Source: Tetraselmis striata
Lineage: Eukaryota > Chlorophyta > Chlorodendrophyceae > Chlorodendrales > Chlorodendraceae
Length of the DNA stretch: 64,000 nt
Assembly: GCA_006384855.1 (NCBI GenBank)
Contig: VCJN01002819.1
Location: 124,001-188,000, forward strand
Reading direction: 5' to 3'
Shown here: positions 12,327 through 22,449 of the stretch, piece after piece
How the letters are laid out: each line of letters opens with the position of its first letter
Numbering within the stretch: position 1 is the first letter of the stretch
The notes under the pieces: generated by a model
What the model saw: the letters and a program-made list of their open reading frames with translations, nothing else
Databases searched by the model: none
What the model was told of the DNA's origin: nothing
Position numbers and translations under genes: made by a program

Positions 12327-13135
12327 ATCCTAACTGAGCAGTCGGAGATTCTGGAAGGTTGGCCGGTCCCATGCATGGAACCGCCAGCATGCGCACATAA
12401 TTTTGCTTACCTCTCCCGGGCATCCCTTTGGCGGACGGGGCAACCTCAGCCTACCCGCACAAACTCCGGCCTTCAGTTCAGCGTCCTTCTGAGCGAAGAC
12501 TCCGAGAGTGCCGTACAGGGGGTCATGCCCATGCATGTCGCTGTCTCCCACAGCGACACGCCAAAGGTCCACACATCTGACTTCTCGGACCACTCAGAAC
12601 GCTGAATGACCTCCGGTGGGATATACCTCACAGGAAGGCTATCACTGTCAGAGGCATCGGTTTGGGTCGTCAGGTAGTTTTGCTTGCCGGGTAGCCCAAA
12701 GTCTGCCACCTGCACTGTTCGTGGATCTGCAGTATTTAGCTTCCGGAAAACGAGAATATTTCTAGCAGCGAGACCGCGGTGGAACACGTTCGGATTTGCA
12801 ACGGCATGCATGGCCTCGCATACATATTGAGCAATCATGGCAAGCTAGACATCAGGCTATAGGCTTTGGTCGTTTTCCTCGATTTCTCAAGAACGTTTAG
12901 AAGAGAGCCATGAGGAGCGAGCTCGGTGACCAGATGCGCCGTGCCTCGGCTGCCATGTGTTGCTATCCCGTAAAAGCTTAGCACATTTAGGTGCCGGCCC
13001 AGCTCGTGCATGACCGTAGCTTCTGTCTCGAGGCTATCACCGTCCCGCCTTGTGGCCACCGCAATTTCCTCTCCACGCCACACAGCTTTCTCCACTTTCT
13101 TGTACGGCCATACTCAATCACGCCATGACCCAGCT
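12327..13135 (-). pseudogene. Tyrosine-kinase-like protein kinase, decayed
   Basis: The protein-kinase fold can be followed on the - strand: an N-lobe with a glycine-rich start (ELGHGVIEYG) and VWRGEEIAVAT, then HLNVLSFYGIAT, APHGSLLNVLEK, HRGLAARN, VADFGLPGK, PPEVIQ, SDVWTFGVSLWE, and a C-lobe with CPGEVSKIMCACW and DRPTF. HRxLAARN, the WTFGVSLWE block and CW..DRPTF are the tyrosine-kinase or TKL style. Two catalytic residues are lost: the VAIK lysine is absent (VAT) and HRD has become HRG, while DFG is kept. The reading frame changes at about 13100, 12840 and 12525, with no splice sites that would explain it. I call it a pseudogene; a pseudokinase with assembly errors is the alternative. 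Confidence 0.75.
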
Positions 13136-14605
13136 CGTCCAGCTCGGCATAGGATATGTTGCATGACCGAATTTGCTTTCACGGCTGCTTGCTTGCTCTT
13201 CCACTCGTCGAGCAGCTGCTTGGCAATGAAATTCGTGTGAACCCGCAAGGAGATGCGTTGACATGTGAGCGGACTGGTGTTGTTCCCCCGCAACCAACGT
13301 TGGATGGCTTTCCGCCCATGCGTGTGCCCATCTTTGGCTTGCACCGGGTTTGGAGATAATCTCGCTTGTGATCGGGAACGAAAAGCTGCGAGGAATCCCT
13401 GTGTCTGCCAGCTGGCTTGCCATAGATAGTAGGAAGCCAGGGAGTAGAGGGGGGGGGGGGGGCAACTATTAGTCTCACCTTTGGTTGGCAATCATCGAGG
13501 TTGGCCGAGGGGGCTGCCGAGGGGCATGAAGTGTCATATGCAGCGCTCACAGCACTTCTATAGCAGCAGCAGCAGTAGCCGACGGTGCGCGTACGCCGTA
13601 TACGGACGCGATTGGGCGCACGCTCCCGGGTCGCATTGGCGGTGCCGGCTGCCACGCGTGCTGACTACGTCGCGGGAAAATACGCGGCTGGTTGGTCGGT
13701 CGGCACGTCATCGACACCTACCGAGTGCGTTTTGCAGGGCGCGACCGCGATCCCGCCGTTCGTCGCCGTGTTCTCCGTTGATCCGTTCAACGCCACCTCC
13801 ACCACACCGCCTCAGGAAGGTGACCGCGCCCATCGAGGCACAGAACCAGCAGACGCCATTGCCGCTTCAACGGGGTAGGCGATCCTATCCGATGCTTGCC
13901 TGTTCCGCGTGTTAAGATGGCGGGCTAAAAAATGCGTGCTGCCGAAAAGCCGGCGTCACTGGCGTGAAGTCGTCGTGAAGTCGTCGATAGCCGGCCCGAC
14001 GCAAAAACCGCGAAACGCTTACGAGCAGCAACTTACAAGCGAGTCGCTACTGCCGCAACATCTTCGCCGGCTGACCGGTGCGGCCGCATGCATCTAGCTA
14101 GACCAGCTGCTAGTTGTACGGTTTAAGCGAAAGACACTGCTGGTCTGTTGGGGTTTGCTGTAAGTTCTGAGAGCGTGGGACTTGGCCGACCCGCTTCCGC
14201 GAAAACAGGGTGGGCGCGGGTGGGTACCCTGTAGCGCGCTTTGCGACTTCTACCCGGTATATCCCCAGGGTAAAAGTAATAGTAAAATAGTAAGGTAAAA
14301 TTAGGAGGGTATCCCGGGGGATACCTGGTAATCCTCACGTGGCGAGCGAAAAAGGCCGTGAGGAGCGAATATATAAAAGCACAGCGCAAATATTCACTTT
14401 ATTTATTTATAATTGGGAAGAGGAACCCCATAAACGAGTTTAGATCGAAATCGTTGGCCGCCGGTGTTATTATTATGCCGCTTATCCGCTCTGCTTCTCG
14501 ACTGTCCTCGGATGAGCGAGTACGAGTATTTCACTCGTAGTGGTAGTTAACATAAATTTGCTCTGTGTATCATCTGCAATATAAATACGCCGCGACCAGA
14601 TGTTT
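13136..14605. other. Stretch without an identified gene
   Basis: It contains a poly-G tract near 13450, a CAG-rich patch near 13565 and, from 14270, AT-rich sequence leading up to the DIRS-like element. Open frames are short and match nothing I know; part could be the lost 5' region of the kinase pseudogene. Confidence 0.4.
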
Positions 14606-14791
14606 TGATCTAAACTAGTTTATGGGGTTTCCATCCTTGACCTAACCGCTTTTCAGCTACAAGTGCTGCGCAGTGGTACGGGAACTAGTAACTGTTGTTG
14701 CGCCCTTGTTGGGTGCAGCACGAGTAGACATAAAAGCAGCCAGAACAGCTGAGCCTGCCATCTTCCAGTTTTCGCTGCGTTCCACGCAGCG
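14606..14791 (+). repeat. Split direct repeat, A1 copy
   Basis: Starts TGATCTAAACTAG and ends CACGCAGCG; it matches 17522-17707 over the whole 186 bases. Confidence 0.9.
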
Positions 14792-14904
14792 ATGTAAAAA
14801 CTGTCTCGTAACCCGTTGCGAGCAAGGTCACCCTAGGTTGTTCAAGACCACACCCGGCTCGCCACCCGAGTGTGATATTCTCGTCCGTACGTCCGTGCGT
14901 TACT

Positions 14905-15780
14905 ATGTCAGATGGAGAAGAACCCGTCGCTGAGCCGACGCTGCAGTCGCTGAACGCAGATATGAGGGCCCAGTCTTCATTACTGCGAGAGTTGGCTACA
15001 GCTGTGGCACAATTGACGGCTCGTGATCGCGTTGTTGATGGAGAAGGGGCACATGGCTCCGGCTCAGGGCAGCGCTTCGCGAGACAGCCGACAGGCAGCG
15101 GGGGAGCCGCAGAGCGCCCCGACTTGCTAGAGCTAGCCCAGAGCGGCCGTGTCGGAGCAAAATCCGTGAGTGCCGAGGATGATTACCTCGCGGTGCCAGA
15201 GCTACTGCAGAGAGCAGAGTCTGGTTACGAGGCCGTTCGACCGGTCAGCCGAGTGCCTGGACTTTTCCCTTTGAGCACCGACCTAACGAACGAGTACCTC
15301 AAGCAGGATGACCGGCGTCTGCCGGCCCAGGAGGAGTACTTGTGGATGTCGTGTTTCGGGGCCCACATGGCCGCCCTTTTCGTGGCGCTCGACGAGCTAC
15401 TGCCCTACGTCCCTTCCAGCAACCAGGACTTCACCCCCTACCTCGCGAGAGCCCGGAACCACGCCGAGGCCATCGACAAGGCGTTTCGGTTTCGTTTGGC
15501 CTTCCTACGGAAGCTCAATGAGATCAAGCGTGTGCACGGTGACCAAGGTGTTCTGGATGTGCTGCGAGCTCAGCATTTTCAGCCTGCTTCGGAGCACCTG
15601 GGTTCCGCGATCTTTGGGGACCTCATGCGGGACTACGAGCGTCGTGTTTTCGATGCGACCGTTGCCAGCAGCGCCAAGGCGACCGCTACTTCTCGAGTAG
15701 CGGCTGCAACTGCAGGTCGCGGGCGAGGGCGAGGACGTGGCGGGGGACGTGGACGTGGCCGCGAAGGTGAGCACGAGTGA
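14905..15780 (+). CDS. Gag-like ORF1 of the DIRS-like element
   Basis: 291 residues from MSDGEEPVAEPT; an in-frame ATG 11 codons upstream is possible but less natural. The N-terminal third looks helical (LQSLNADMRAQSSLLRELAT), the middle is globular (WMSCFGAHMAALFVALDELL), and the C-terminus is an RG-rich tail of about 20 residues, a usual nucleic-acid-binding motif. By position (first ORF before the recombinase) and by this tail it fills the gag role seen in DIRS-like elements. I cannot name a specific capsid family from sequence alone. Confidence 0.65.
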   Translation: MSDGEEPVAEPTLQSLNADMRAQSSLLRELATAVAQLTARDRVVDGEGAHGSGSGQRFARQPTGSGGAAERPDLLELAQSGRVGAKSVSAEDDYLAVPELLQRAESGYEAVRPVSRVPGLFPLSTDLTNEYLKQDDRRLPAQEEYLWMSCFGAHMAALFVALDELLPYVPSSNQDFTPYLARARNHAEAIDKAFRFRLAFLRKLNEIKRVHGDQGVLDVLRAQHFQPASEHLGSAIFGDLMRDYERRVFDATVASSAKATATSRVAAATAGRGRGRGRGGGRGRGREGEHE

Positions 15781-15816
15781 CGGTGTGGGGCGCCGTTCGT
15801 CGGAGCTGCAGGAGCC

Positions 15817-17442
15817 TTGCGAGGCCACCTTTCGGTGACCGCCGCAAGGCGCACCCTTGCAGCTCAACGACGGGATGAGCGCCCTGTGTCAGGACCTGAC
15901 CCCCCCACCTTACAGACTTCATTTAGACCTTCCTCGGTGCGGCGCTTCTTACAGCTACAGCCGAGTGCGGCTCAACCATCCGCACACCTGCACATGGCGG
16001 CTCAACCATCCGCCTTTCTTATAACCCCATCTCTGCGTTCGTCGGTTGTTACACTACGAGTTACAACCGGTTCGCAACGACCAAGTTTCGCGCGTGTACG
16101 TTACGCACGGGACAGGCGCTATGAGCGCGAAGGGCGCGCGGGGCGGCCCTCCTACCTGAACCTAGCCCCGCAAACCCGTACTGGAGCTACTGCAAACCCG
16201 TCCAGCAACTACCGGCCAACCGCCGGGAACCTAACCGCTGCTGCCGAGTACTTTGCGAACAGTAGCCGTCCCGGTGGCACTCTGTCAGTAAAACGACGCA
16301 CTTACGTAATCGACGAGCCCGCAGCTATCGCTCCGTGGGCTGCGTCACTGCGATCCCGACTACAGGACGCGTTCGGCTCAGACGAGCTAGGCCAGCGGAC
16401 GCTCGACCTGCTCTCCAGCTCCCTCAGCGCTCAGACCCTCAAAAGCTACGCTGGCAGGTTGGCTCAGTTCGCTGAGTTCTGCCACGACTCCGAGAACATC
16501 AGCCCGCTAGAGGCGACTACTGCTACTGTTGTTCGGTACGTTGCCTGGATCGGGGAGCGAGGGCATATCGCAGCTAAGTCGCTGCAGCCCTATCTGTCTG
16601 CCATCAACACCTTCTTCGAGCTGCACAACCTCGTCCCGATCGCCAAGGACAGCCTACACCTCACTTCGGCAAGACGTGGGTTAATGTTACGTCAGCGTCG
16701 ACTGGACGCTGCCCCTTTGCGTGTCCCTCTGCCTGCGGATGTAGCTTACCGCTTCGTCTCAAAGGCCGAGCTAATTGTGTCTGCTCCTTACCCAGAGTCC
16801 CACCTCGACTACCGAGCCCTCTTGGCCTCGGTTGTCAACTTCCTGTTCTTTGCCAGGGGCCTTACTGGCGTCTCCTGTCGAGTGCAAGATGTGCATGTCG
16901 ACACCTACAACATCACCTTGCAGATCTACCGCGAGAAGGGCCGCGCCGGCCGGCGGGGACCTGACGACCTGCGCGTACTTCTCCTTCCAGTGTCCGAGCA
17001 CCCTCGAGTGGCACGTCTCTTGCGCTACTTCATCGACAACGTCCAGTCTGTCCCCCTGGTTACTGTTGGCTTGGCTACCTCCAACTTCTGGGCTGTCAAT
17101 GTGGCTGAGCAGTCGAAACCTTGGACTGCTACTACGATGTCAGACTGGTTGTCTACAGCAGTCAACCTAGTCAACGCTGCCCCCCCTGCTGGCACTTCCT
17201 GGACTTCACACAGTCTACGCAAGGGCGCAGCCTCTGCAGCAAACGCCATTGGAGCGCCACTGTCCCACATCCGCTACCAGGGCGGTTGGGCCACTAACTC
17301 TGATGTCGTTCTGGACTACATCGACCCCAACGTTCTTCCTTCTCCTGGCGCGTGGTTCTTCTTTGGACACATCGCCCCTCTCCGCCACTTCCAAGTCCAA
17401 CAGGACTCCGCAGCGGTGGCCTTCCCAGTGCCTCCTTCATGA
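15817..17442 (+). CDS. Tyrosine recombinase of the DIRS-like element
   Basis: 541 residues. It would cut and rejoin DNA through a 3'-phosphotyrosine link to insert a circular cDNA. An N-terminal variable region of about 200 residues leads to a SAM-like core-binding domain (SLSAQTLKSYAGRLAQFAEF, residues about 205-225) and the catalytic domain. Visible catalytic positions are Arg355 in GVSCRVQDV, a basic stretch REKGRAGRR, His465 and Arg468 in HSLRKG, Trp491 in QGGW, and the nucleophile Tyr501 in LDYID. Spacing and the HxxRKG and GGW style match DIRS/PAT and Crypton recombinases. It overlaps no other ORF and starts 36 bases after ORF1. The true start may lie downstream of the first ATG. The gene looks whole. 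Confidence 0.9.
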   Translation: MRGHLSVTAARRTLAAQRRDERPVSGPDPPTLQTSFRPSSVRRFLQLQPSAAQPSAHLHMAAQPSAFLITPSLRSSVVTLRVTTGSQRPSFARVRYARDRRYEREGRAGRPSYLNLAPQTRTGATANPSSNYRPTAGNLTAAAEYFANSSRPGGTLSVKRRTYVIDEPAAIAPWAASLRSRLQDAFGSDELGQRTLDLLSSSLSAQTLKSYAGRLAQFAEFCHDSENISPLEATTATVVRYVAWIGERGHIAAKSLQPYLSAINTFFELHNLVPIAKDSLHLTSARRGLMLRQRRLDAAPLRVPLPADVAYRFVSKAELIVSAPYPESHLDYRALLASVVNFLFFARGLTGVSCRVQDVHVDTYNITLQIYREKGRAGRRGPDDLRVLLLPVSEHPRVARLLRYFIDNVQSVPLVTVGLATSNFWAVNVAEQSKPWTATTMSDWLSTAVNLVNAAPPAGTSWTSHSLRKGAASAANAIGAPLSHIRYQGGWATNSDVVLDYIDPNVLPSPGAWFFFGHIAPLRHFQVQQDSAAVAFPVPPS

Positions 17443-17495
17443 CTTGGCGCTACCCCTTCTCCGTCAATCCACCGCTCTCTCCGTTCGCTCAAGAC

Positions 17496-17521
17496 TGGCA
17501 AAACCAGACTCAACTTTGAAA
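17496..17521 (+). repeat. Split direct repeat, B1 copy
   Basis: A 26-base repeat (TGGCAAAACCAGACTC followed by AACTTTGAAA) that directly abuts A2 and recurs at 17801-17826. Confidence 0.85.
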
Positions 17522-17707
17522 TGATCTAAACTAGTTTATGGGGTTTCCATCCTTGACCTAACCGCTTTTCAGCTACAAGTGCTGCGCAGTGGTACGGGAA
17601 CTAGTAACTGTTGTTGCGCCCTTGTTGGGTGCAGCACGAGTAGACATAAAAGCAGCCAGAACAGCTGAGCCTGCCATCTTCCAGTTTTCGCTGCGTTCCA
17701 CGCAGCG
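17522..17707 (+). repeat. Split direct repeat, A2 copy
   Basis: Second copy of the 186-base A repeat, joined to B1 at its left edge. This internal junction is what recombination of a circular cDNA intermediate is expected to use in DIRS-like elements. Confidence 0.9.
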
Positions 17708-17800
17708 CCCCCCCTGACTCCGTTTTCCCTCCACGATTTTCGCTAAACCTTCCTGCCAATTTCGGCTCTTGACCGTGTAAAACAGCCTGCGCGACCTTTT

Positions 17801-17826
17801 TGGCAAAACCAGACTCAACTTTGAAA
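17801..17826 (+). repeat. Split direct repeat, B2 copy
   Basis: The right-hand terminal repeat, identical to B1; the sequence beyond it is host DNA upstream of COX5B. Confidence 0.85.
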
Positions 17827-18107
17827 CGACTACATGGTCGCTACAGATACGGTACCCGCGCAGGGACCATACACAGAGAGCAGTGGTGGCGCGCGCACCG
17901 CTTCCGCCACAGCAGCTTGATGCGCTGCTGCGCTTGATGTGCGACCGTACAGGTACCTGTACCGTAGTACCTGTAGGCGGGACGAACGCCAGGCCCCGGC
18001 GAGGCCCGTCTCCTGCTGATGCATCTCTCCGTCCCAACTCCTCCGCCGTCTCCCCCGTCCCGACAGGCAGCTCCCGTCCTGCGCCTCCGTTCTCTGCCAG
18101 CAACACC

Positions 18108-19665
18108 ATGAACAGCCTCCTGCGCAAGCTTCCGGCGCTCGCTGCCGCCACGGGTGCCGCTATGGCGGCTCCCGCTGCCGGCGCATCAGCAGCCGCCCCC
18201 GAGGTGCGCACCGGCGTCTGTGTGTAGCTTCTGCTGTCCCGAATACGGACATAAAGTACTACCAGCTCGGCGCACGCCCTGCCCCTGCCGCTCCCCGGCA
18301 GGAGCCAGCCGCCTCCCATCCTCCCCGCGCTGATCCGAGCCGCTGACGAGGGCCATACAGGCACACGGGCGATTTTGCACGGGGCTTGATCTCGCAATTG
18401 CCGGGGCGGGCGGGTGCCCTCTGTGCCGGCTTGGGACTCTGCCCCCCGACCTCCCACCCCCCGATTTCCCACTCCTTCCTGGCGCGGCCCCTTTTTCCTC
18501 CCCCTCCCTGACCTCGCGCTGCACCTGGCTTCCACGAGACCCGGAGCACCATCACGCACACTGGATCTCATGCCGTGCTAGCGGGCGCAGTTAGCGCCTG
18601 TCAGGGTGATGGGGTCGTTGCTGGCGGGGTGGTTGGCGGGCGCTGCAGCCATCTGTTTAGGGTTTCCCCACTTGTTTTGCCCTTCCAGCGGCAGCAGCCA
18701 ACGCACAAGTAGCCGCCACAGAAATCCAGCACGATCAATCCGTGGTGTTCCAGGGCCTTAGGAGGCACTGCCACAGCGGCTGGCCGCCGTGGGCGCTCCG
18801 CACTCACGGGCTGCCCCTGCCCCCCGCACTCGCAGGTGGTACGCGCCGCGGCGGCATTCTCCCCGCGCAGCATCTACTCCTCCTCCGTCGCCCGCGGCAC
18901 CATCGCTGACGGCCATGGCCATGTCACCGGTATCGAGAGGTGAGGCTGCTGCACACCCGTCAACCTTGCGCGCGCCCTCTGCCCTCTGCCCGCCTCTCGG
19001 AAATTAAATAGCTCACCTGCAAGGCGCTATTCAGCAGCGCAGCACACACACAATATCCCAGGGCTGAGTGTGCCCCTGTGCGCTCGCTCTCCCAGGGAGG
19101 AGCTCGAGTTCGAGGCGGAGAAGGGCGTCAATCCATTCGCGGAGGAGTGGTGCGTGCCCCCCCTCCCCCCGGCCCTGGCGTGCTGCTGACCGAGATGGCC
19201 ATGCGAACTGAAATGCTCTGAGATCATATTGGCACATGGCTGCACTAGGGTAAACGAAAGGGTGCGCTTTTCCAGGCTGCGCAGGCCGTGTTATACCACT
19301 TGAAATGCCGCACCCGTCTATGCCGGAGAGCTCATCATGCTCATCATGTCAGCCTGGCAATCCTACGTCTGCTGTGCACGACTCGCTTCATGGAAAAACT
19401 GAATATGTAAAAGCCAAGTGGGTGAGCGCACGGAATCCCTGATACTGGTTGCCTGGCTCGCAGGTCCACCGGCCCCCTGGGCACCCTAGAGAAGCCGAAG
19501 GAGGTGCCCTCCTACTACGACGAGCGCATTGTGGGCGTGGTGGACCCCGACGACGACTCCCACCTCATCTGGGGCACCGTCAAGGCGGGCGAGTCCCCCA
19601 AGCAGATCATCGAGGGCGGGGAGTTTTTCGTCCTGAAGAAGCTGGAGGGCGGCCCGGCGCACTAG
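18108..19665 (+). CDS. COX5B: Cytochrome c oxidase subunit 5b homologue (mitochondrial)
   Basis: A nuclear-encoded structural subunit of respiratory complex IV in the inner mitochondrial membrane. Four exons with matching phases (18108-18203, 18836-18939, 19096-19149, 19464-19665) encode 151 residues. The N-terminus MNSLLRKLPALAAATGAAMA is an amphipathic, acid-free mitochondrial presequence. The family core follows: EREELEFEAEKGVNPF, then GPLGTLEKPKEVPSYYDERIVG, and a C-terminal strand region (SHLIWGTVKAGESPKQI, EFFVLKKLEGG). In animal and plant homologues RIVG is followed by a four-cysteine zinc site; here the readable product has no cysteine in that region, so the zinc site is lost. TGTAA lies 43 bases beyond the stop. 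The DIRS-like element ends in the upstream region. Confidence 0.88.
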
Positions 19666-19707
19666 GCGCTCCTGTCCCGCCCGCTAACTCCGTCCCGCCC
19701 GCCCCCG

Positions 19708-19712
19708 TGTAA
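19708..19712 (+). promoter_or_regulatory. TGTAA polyadenylation signal of COX5B
   Basis: The chlorophyte-type pentamer followed by an A-rich patch, 43 bases past the stop codon. Confidence 0.6.
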
Positions 19713-20189
19713 AAAATTCCAGTCATTACCCTCAGTGCATTCATTGCACATTACAGCAGCGCTGCGCTTGCACCACTGATCGCCAGCATGGCCCCTCAGC
19801 TCACGAGACAAGCTCACCTGGAACTGTGGCAGGTCAAGAGGATGGACACACAACAGCTGGAGCTTTCCATGACGTGGCGCTGTGCCTTGCAGCCCGACAA
19901 GGCCAACCGGATGCAACGGCATTTATTGACTTTGGTGGCTTATTCACTCTCCATTTACGCACTCAGACATTCATAAATCACTCCGCCGCGTACAGTACGA
20001 CTACCGGCATTGTAGTTGCGCACCCGATGACGAATGGCAACAGCAGAGGCAATAAGGGGGAAATATGATGGACGCGCCGCCGACGGACATGAATGAGCCG
20101 CGCCTTGCAGTGTGGACATCTGAATCTTTTGAATTCCATCCATGAGACAACACCATGTTGATACCCACGTGGCCTGCTGCTTAATAGGC

Positions 20190-20194
20190 TTACA
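20190..20194 (-). promoter_or_regulatory. TGTAA polyadenylation signal of the FSH-like gene
   Basis: TTACA on the + strand reads TGTAA on the - strand, 122 bases beyond the stop of the serine hydrolase gene. Confidence 0.5.
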
Positions 20195-20315
20195 AAGGGC
20201 TGACATGACTCTGAGACATGTCCCCTTGCACAGGTCAGGGGAGCACATTGAGTACGTATGCACCTGCTGATCCTGCGGAGCTTCCCTGCCATCCAAACGC
20301 CTGGCGGTGCAGCCC

Positions 20316-21270
20316 TCATTGGCCCCCACCCGCCCGCTGCAGAAAGGCTGCGATCCGGGCGGTATGGTCCGGCTCCATGGGGATCCAATGCCCACCAGGG
20401 TGGGTCAGGACCTCCGCACCTTCGCCAAAGCAGTCCGCTACCTGCAGAGCCAGCAGCTGCATATGCCGGAACAAAACAAGCTGCTAAGCGCATGGCGGTG
20501 GGTATCATATTCCGGGGTTCCCGGTGCAACTTGTGCGCTGCCATGGAGTGCTGCCCTAAGGAGTGTTGCCGGCAGTGTCTGAACCAGCGCACTCACCGGA
20601 GGGTTCACGTCGTCAGCGGCGCCCACTGTGTGAAGCGTTGGCGGAAGCGTAGCGCAGGTGCCGTTGCTCTGCAGGTCCTTCAGCAGCTTGTCGAATGGGA
20701 GCGGCCAGGCGGCGGAGCCGATGACTGCCGGGACGTTGCAGGGGCCCAGCCCCTGCGCGCCCCTTGCGGCAAGCACGGCGGCCAACATAGCGCCCTGCAC
20801 CGGCCAGAGGCAAAACATCTTTGGCGTGTGACAAGCCAGAACTTGCCGTCGAAACTGACGAGGGCCACCAAACGAACCTGTGAGTAGCCCAATAGTGCGT
20901 CGAAAGGGTAGAGCGCCTCCACGGCCGCGATACTTTTCTCGATACCCTCCCACTCAAGCGCCTCGAACGACCGCTCCCCCGGCGCCGTCAGCCACCAGGC
21001 GTGCCCGCCGCGTACGGCGTGCGGTGCCGTGGGGCACACCCATTCCATCTCCGCGCCGGCAGCCTCCACTAGCGGCTGCAGCCCAGCTAGCATGCGCTCG
21101 CCGTCGCCGCCCTTGCCATGCAGAGCCACCACGCGCCGCGGCCCCATCCCCTGCTCGCCGCGAGCCGAGGCGGCGGCGACGACAGCACGCCGAGACGGTC
21201 GCCTCGTTGAACGGCCACTGAGAGTGGTGATGCCGCCCGTGACAGGCAGCGCGGGCACAGCAAGGCTCAT
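20316..21270 (-). CDS. FSH1-family serine hydrolase, probably organelle-targeted
   Basis: An alpha/beta-hydrolase of the family-of-serine-hydrolases (FSH1/OVCA2) type; substrates are probably small esters or thioesters, not determinable here. Three exons with phase-0 introns (21270-20878, 20794-20597, 20441-20316) give 238 residues. After a basic, Ser/Ala-rich leader of about 45 residues (MSLAVPALPVTGG, then RSTRRPSRRAVVAAAS), the domain starts RVVALHGKGGDGERM. The catalytic triad is visible: Ser130 in GYSQGA (interrupted by intron 1 after the Gln), Asp192 in VGAADDVNPP and His215 in HPGGHWIP. AWW and PTAPHAV are also typical of the family. Length matches the family (about 220-260). It is convergent with COX5B. 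The leader may be a chloroplast or mitochondrial transit peptide. Confidence 0.9.
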
Positions 21271-22449
21271 GATAAACCTTCGCCAGTGTATATACTACAG
21301 AGTCGTGCTATGATACGGTGCCTGCCGCTGGTGCATTGATGCTCCGCAGTGGTTGGTGGAGCGTCGCAGGACTCCGGCACAAACGATTGCCGCCGGAGTC
21401 GTCATATATAGCGCCTATCGTCAAGCGCAGCGCAATAAGCGCATCAGCAGCAGCGCAAGCAGAAGCTTATATACTTATATGGCAAGTATAGCGCATGTCA
21501 GCAGCAGCGCGCGCAGCGCAAGCCGCAGAATCAGTATACCTCCCCACAAAGGTCTTGCCCCCCCCCCCCCCCCCCCTCCCCTTAATCACACCACAGGGGA
21601 ATTCAGCGTTGCGAGGGTATATACGCCTATACGGCAATATTATTGGATGTCATTAACCAACCGCAGGTACACTCAATAGCCACTGGGTGCATCGTCTTAA
21701 ACTGGTTAATGTTGCTGGTTATTTTTGCGCACGGAGATGTGTTGTGTGATTGGTAGAACAGCTGCAACAGTGCCCCATTATTAGCTTTGTTGTAAGCGGG
21801 TTCGGAGCATATAATTAACGGTTTTGGCGAGTATAGATGCGATAATCTTCTTCTTATTAAAATTTATTTTCGCCGACATAGTGGTGTCATCCGACCACCC
21901 CGTGTTTTACATTGAGTAAAAATGAGTCTGCGCGCGAGAGTACATGAATAATCCGAGTGCCGTCAGTGTTGGAAAATTTTACATTGCAGTTTTGGGAGGT
22001 GTGCCAAGAGGCATATTTTCGTGAAACGGTGTCGGATTGAGGCATACGAGGGCGCGCATTGGAAATCGCGTGGCAAAAGCGCAATCAATTGGGGACTTAT
22101 ATGGCCCGGATTTTCGCGCTCACAATTGCCCGTTGCTAACGTTCAGGGGACATGCGAGCCCCATAACACGTTTTCAAACTTCGGGGCCCAATGATAGGCC
22201 CCGTAACGGGAATCTAGATGCAACTCATCGTGCCTCAGACTCAAGCCCGCTAAAGGTCTTAATAAGTAAACCACTAAACAAATAGTTCTTTATTATAGCG
22301 TTACCTCAAATTAGCATGCATTTTGCTCGCAATGCGTAGAAAGTTCTGCGATTTCGCAGTAGGGTAATCGGTGCTTTGGCACAATGCCTATCTTTCCTCC
22401 CAGTCACACCTCACGCGCTGCGTCGTGGCAGTAGTGCATCGGAAGGACT
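21271..22449. other. Intergenic stretch without a clear gene
   Basis: It begins with the promoter side of the FSH-like gene, has CAGCAGCGC-rich repeats near 21450-21520 and a poly-C tract at 21559, and becomes AT-rich after 21600. No frame looks coding. It leads into a retroelement relic and may be part of it. Confidence 0.4.

Larger units (their letters stand above)
14606..17826 (+). mobile_element. DIRS/PAT-like tyrosine-recombinase retroelement, apparently without RT
   Basis: The layout is A1 (14606-14791), ORF1, recombinase ORF, B1 (17496-17521), A2 (17522-17707), about 93 unique bases, B2 (17801-17826). A1 and A2 are both 186 bases and look identical by eye; B1 and B2 are identical 26-mers, with B1 directly abutting A2. 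Such split direct repeats, together with a tyrosine recombinase instead of a DDE integrase, define the PAT/Kangaroo branch of DIRS-like elements known from Volvox and Chlamydomonas. The two ORFs look whole. No reverse transcriptase-RNase H ORF lies between the repeats, so it is probably a non-autonomous form using RT in trans. Identical repeats point to a recent insertion. It ends 281 bases before the COX5B start codon. Confidence 0.85.

Noticed and set aside
14358-14540. Short AT-rich frames before the DIRS-like element
   Set aside because: Translations are short and without family features; the composition matches non-coding flanking DNA.
14606-17826. Crypton transposon as an alternative for the recombinase element
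   Set aside because: Cryptons have neither a gag-like ORF with an RG tail nor split direct repeats; both are present here, so the DIRS/PAT call is better.
17573-18571. 332-codon open frame on the - strand
   Set aside because: It runs antisense across the DIRS A2 repeat and the first exon of COX5B. GC-rich DNA keeps such shadow frames open; the residues are low-complexity Arg/Ala/Gly and fit no family.
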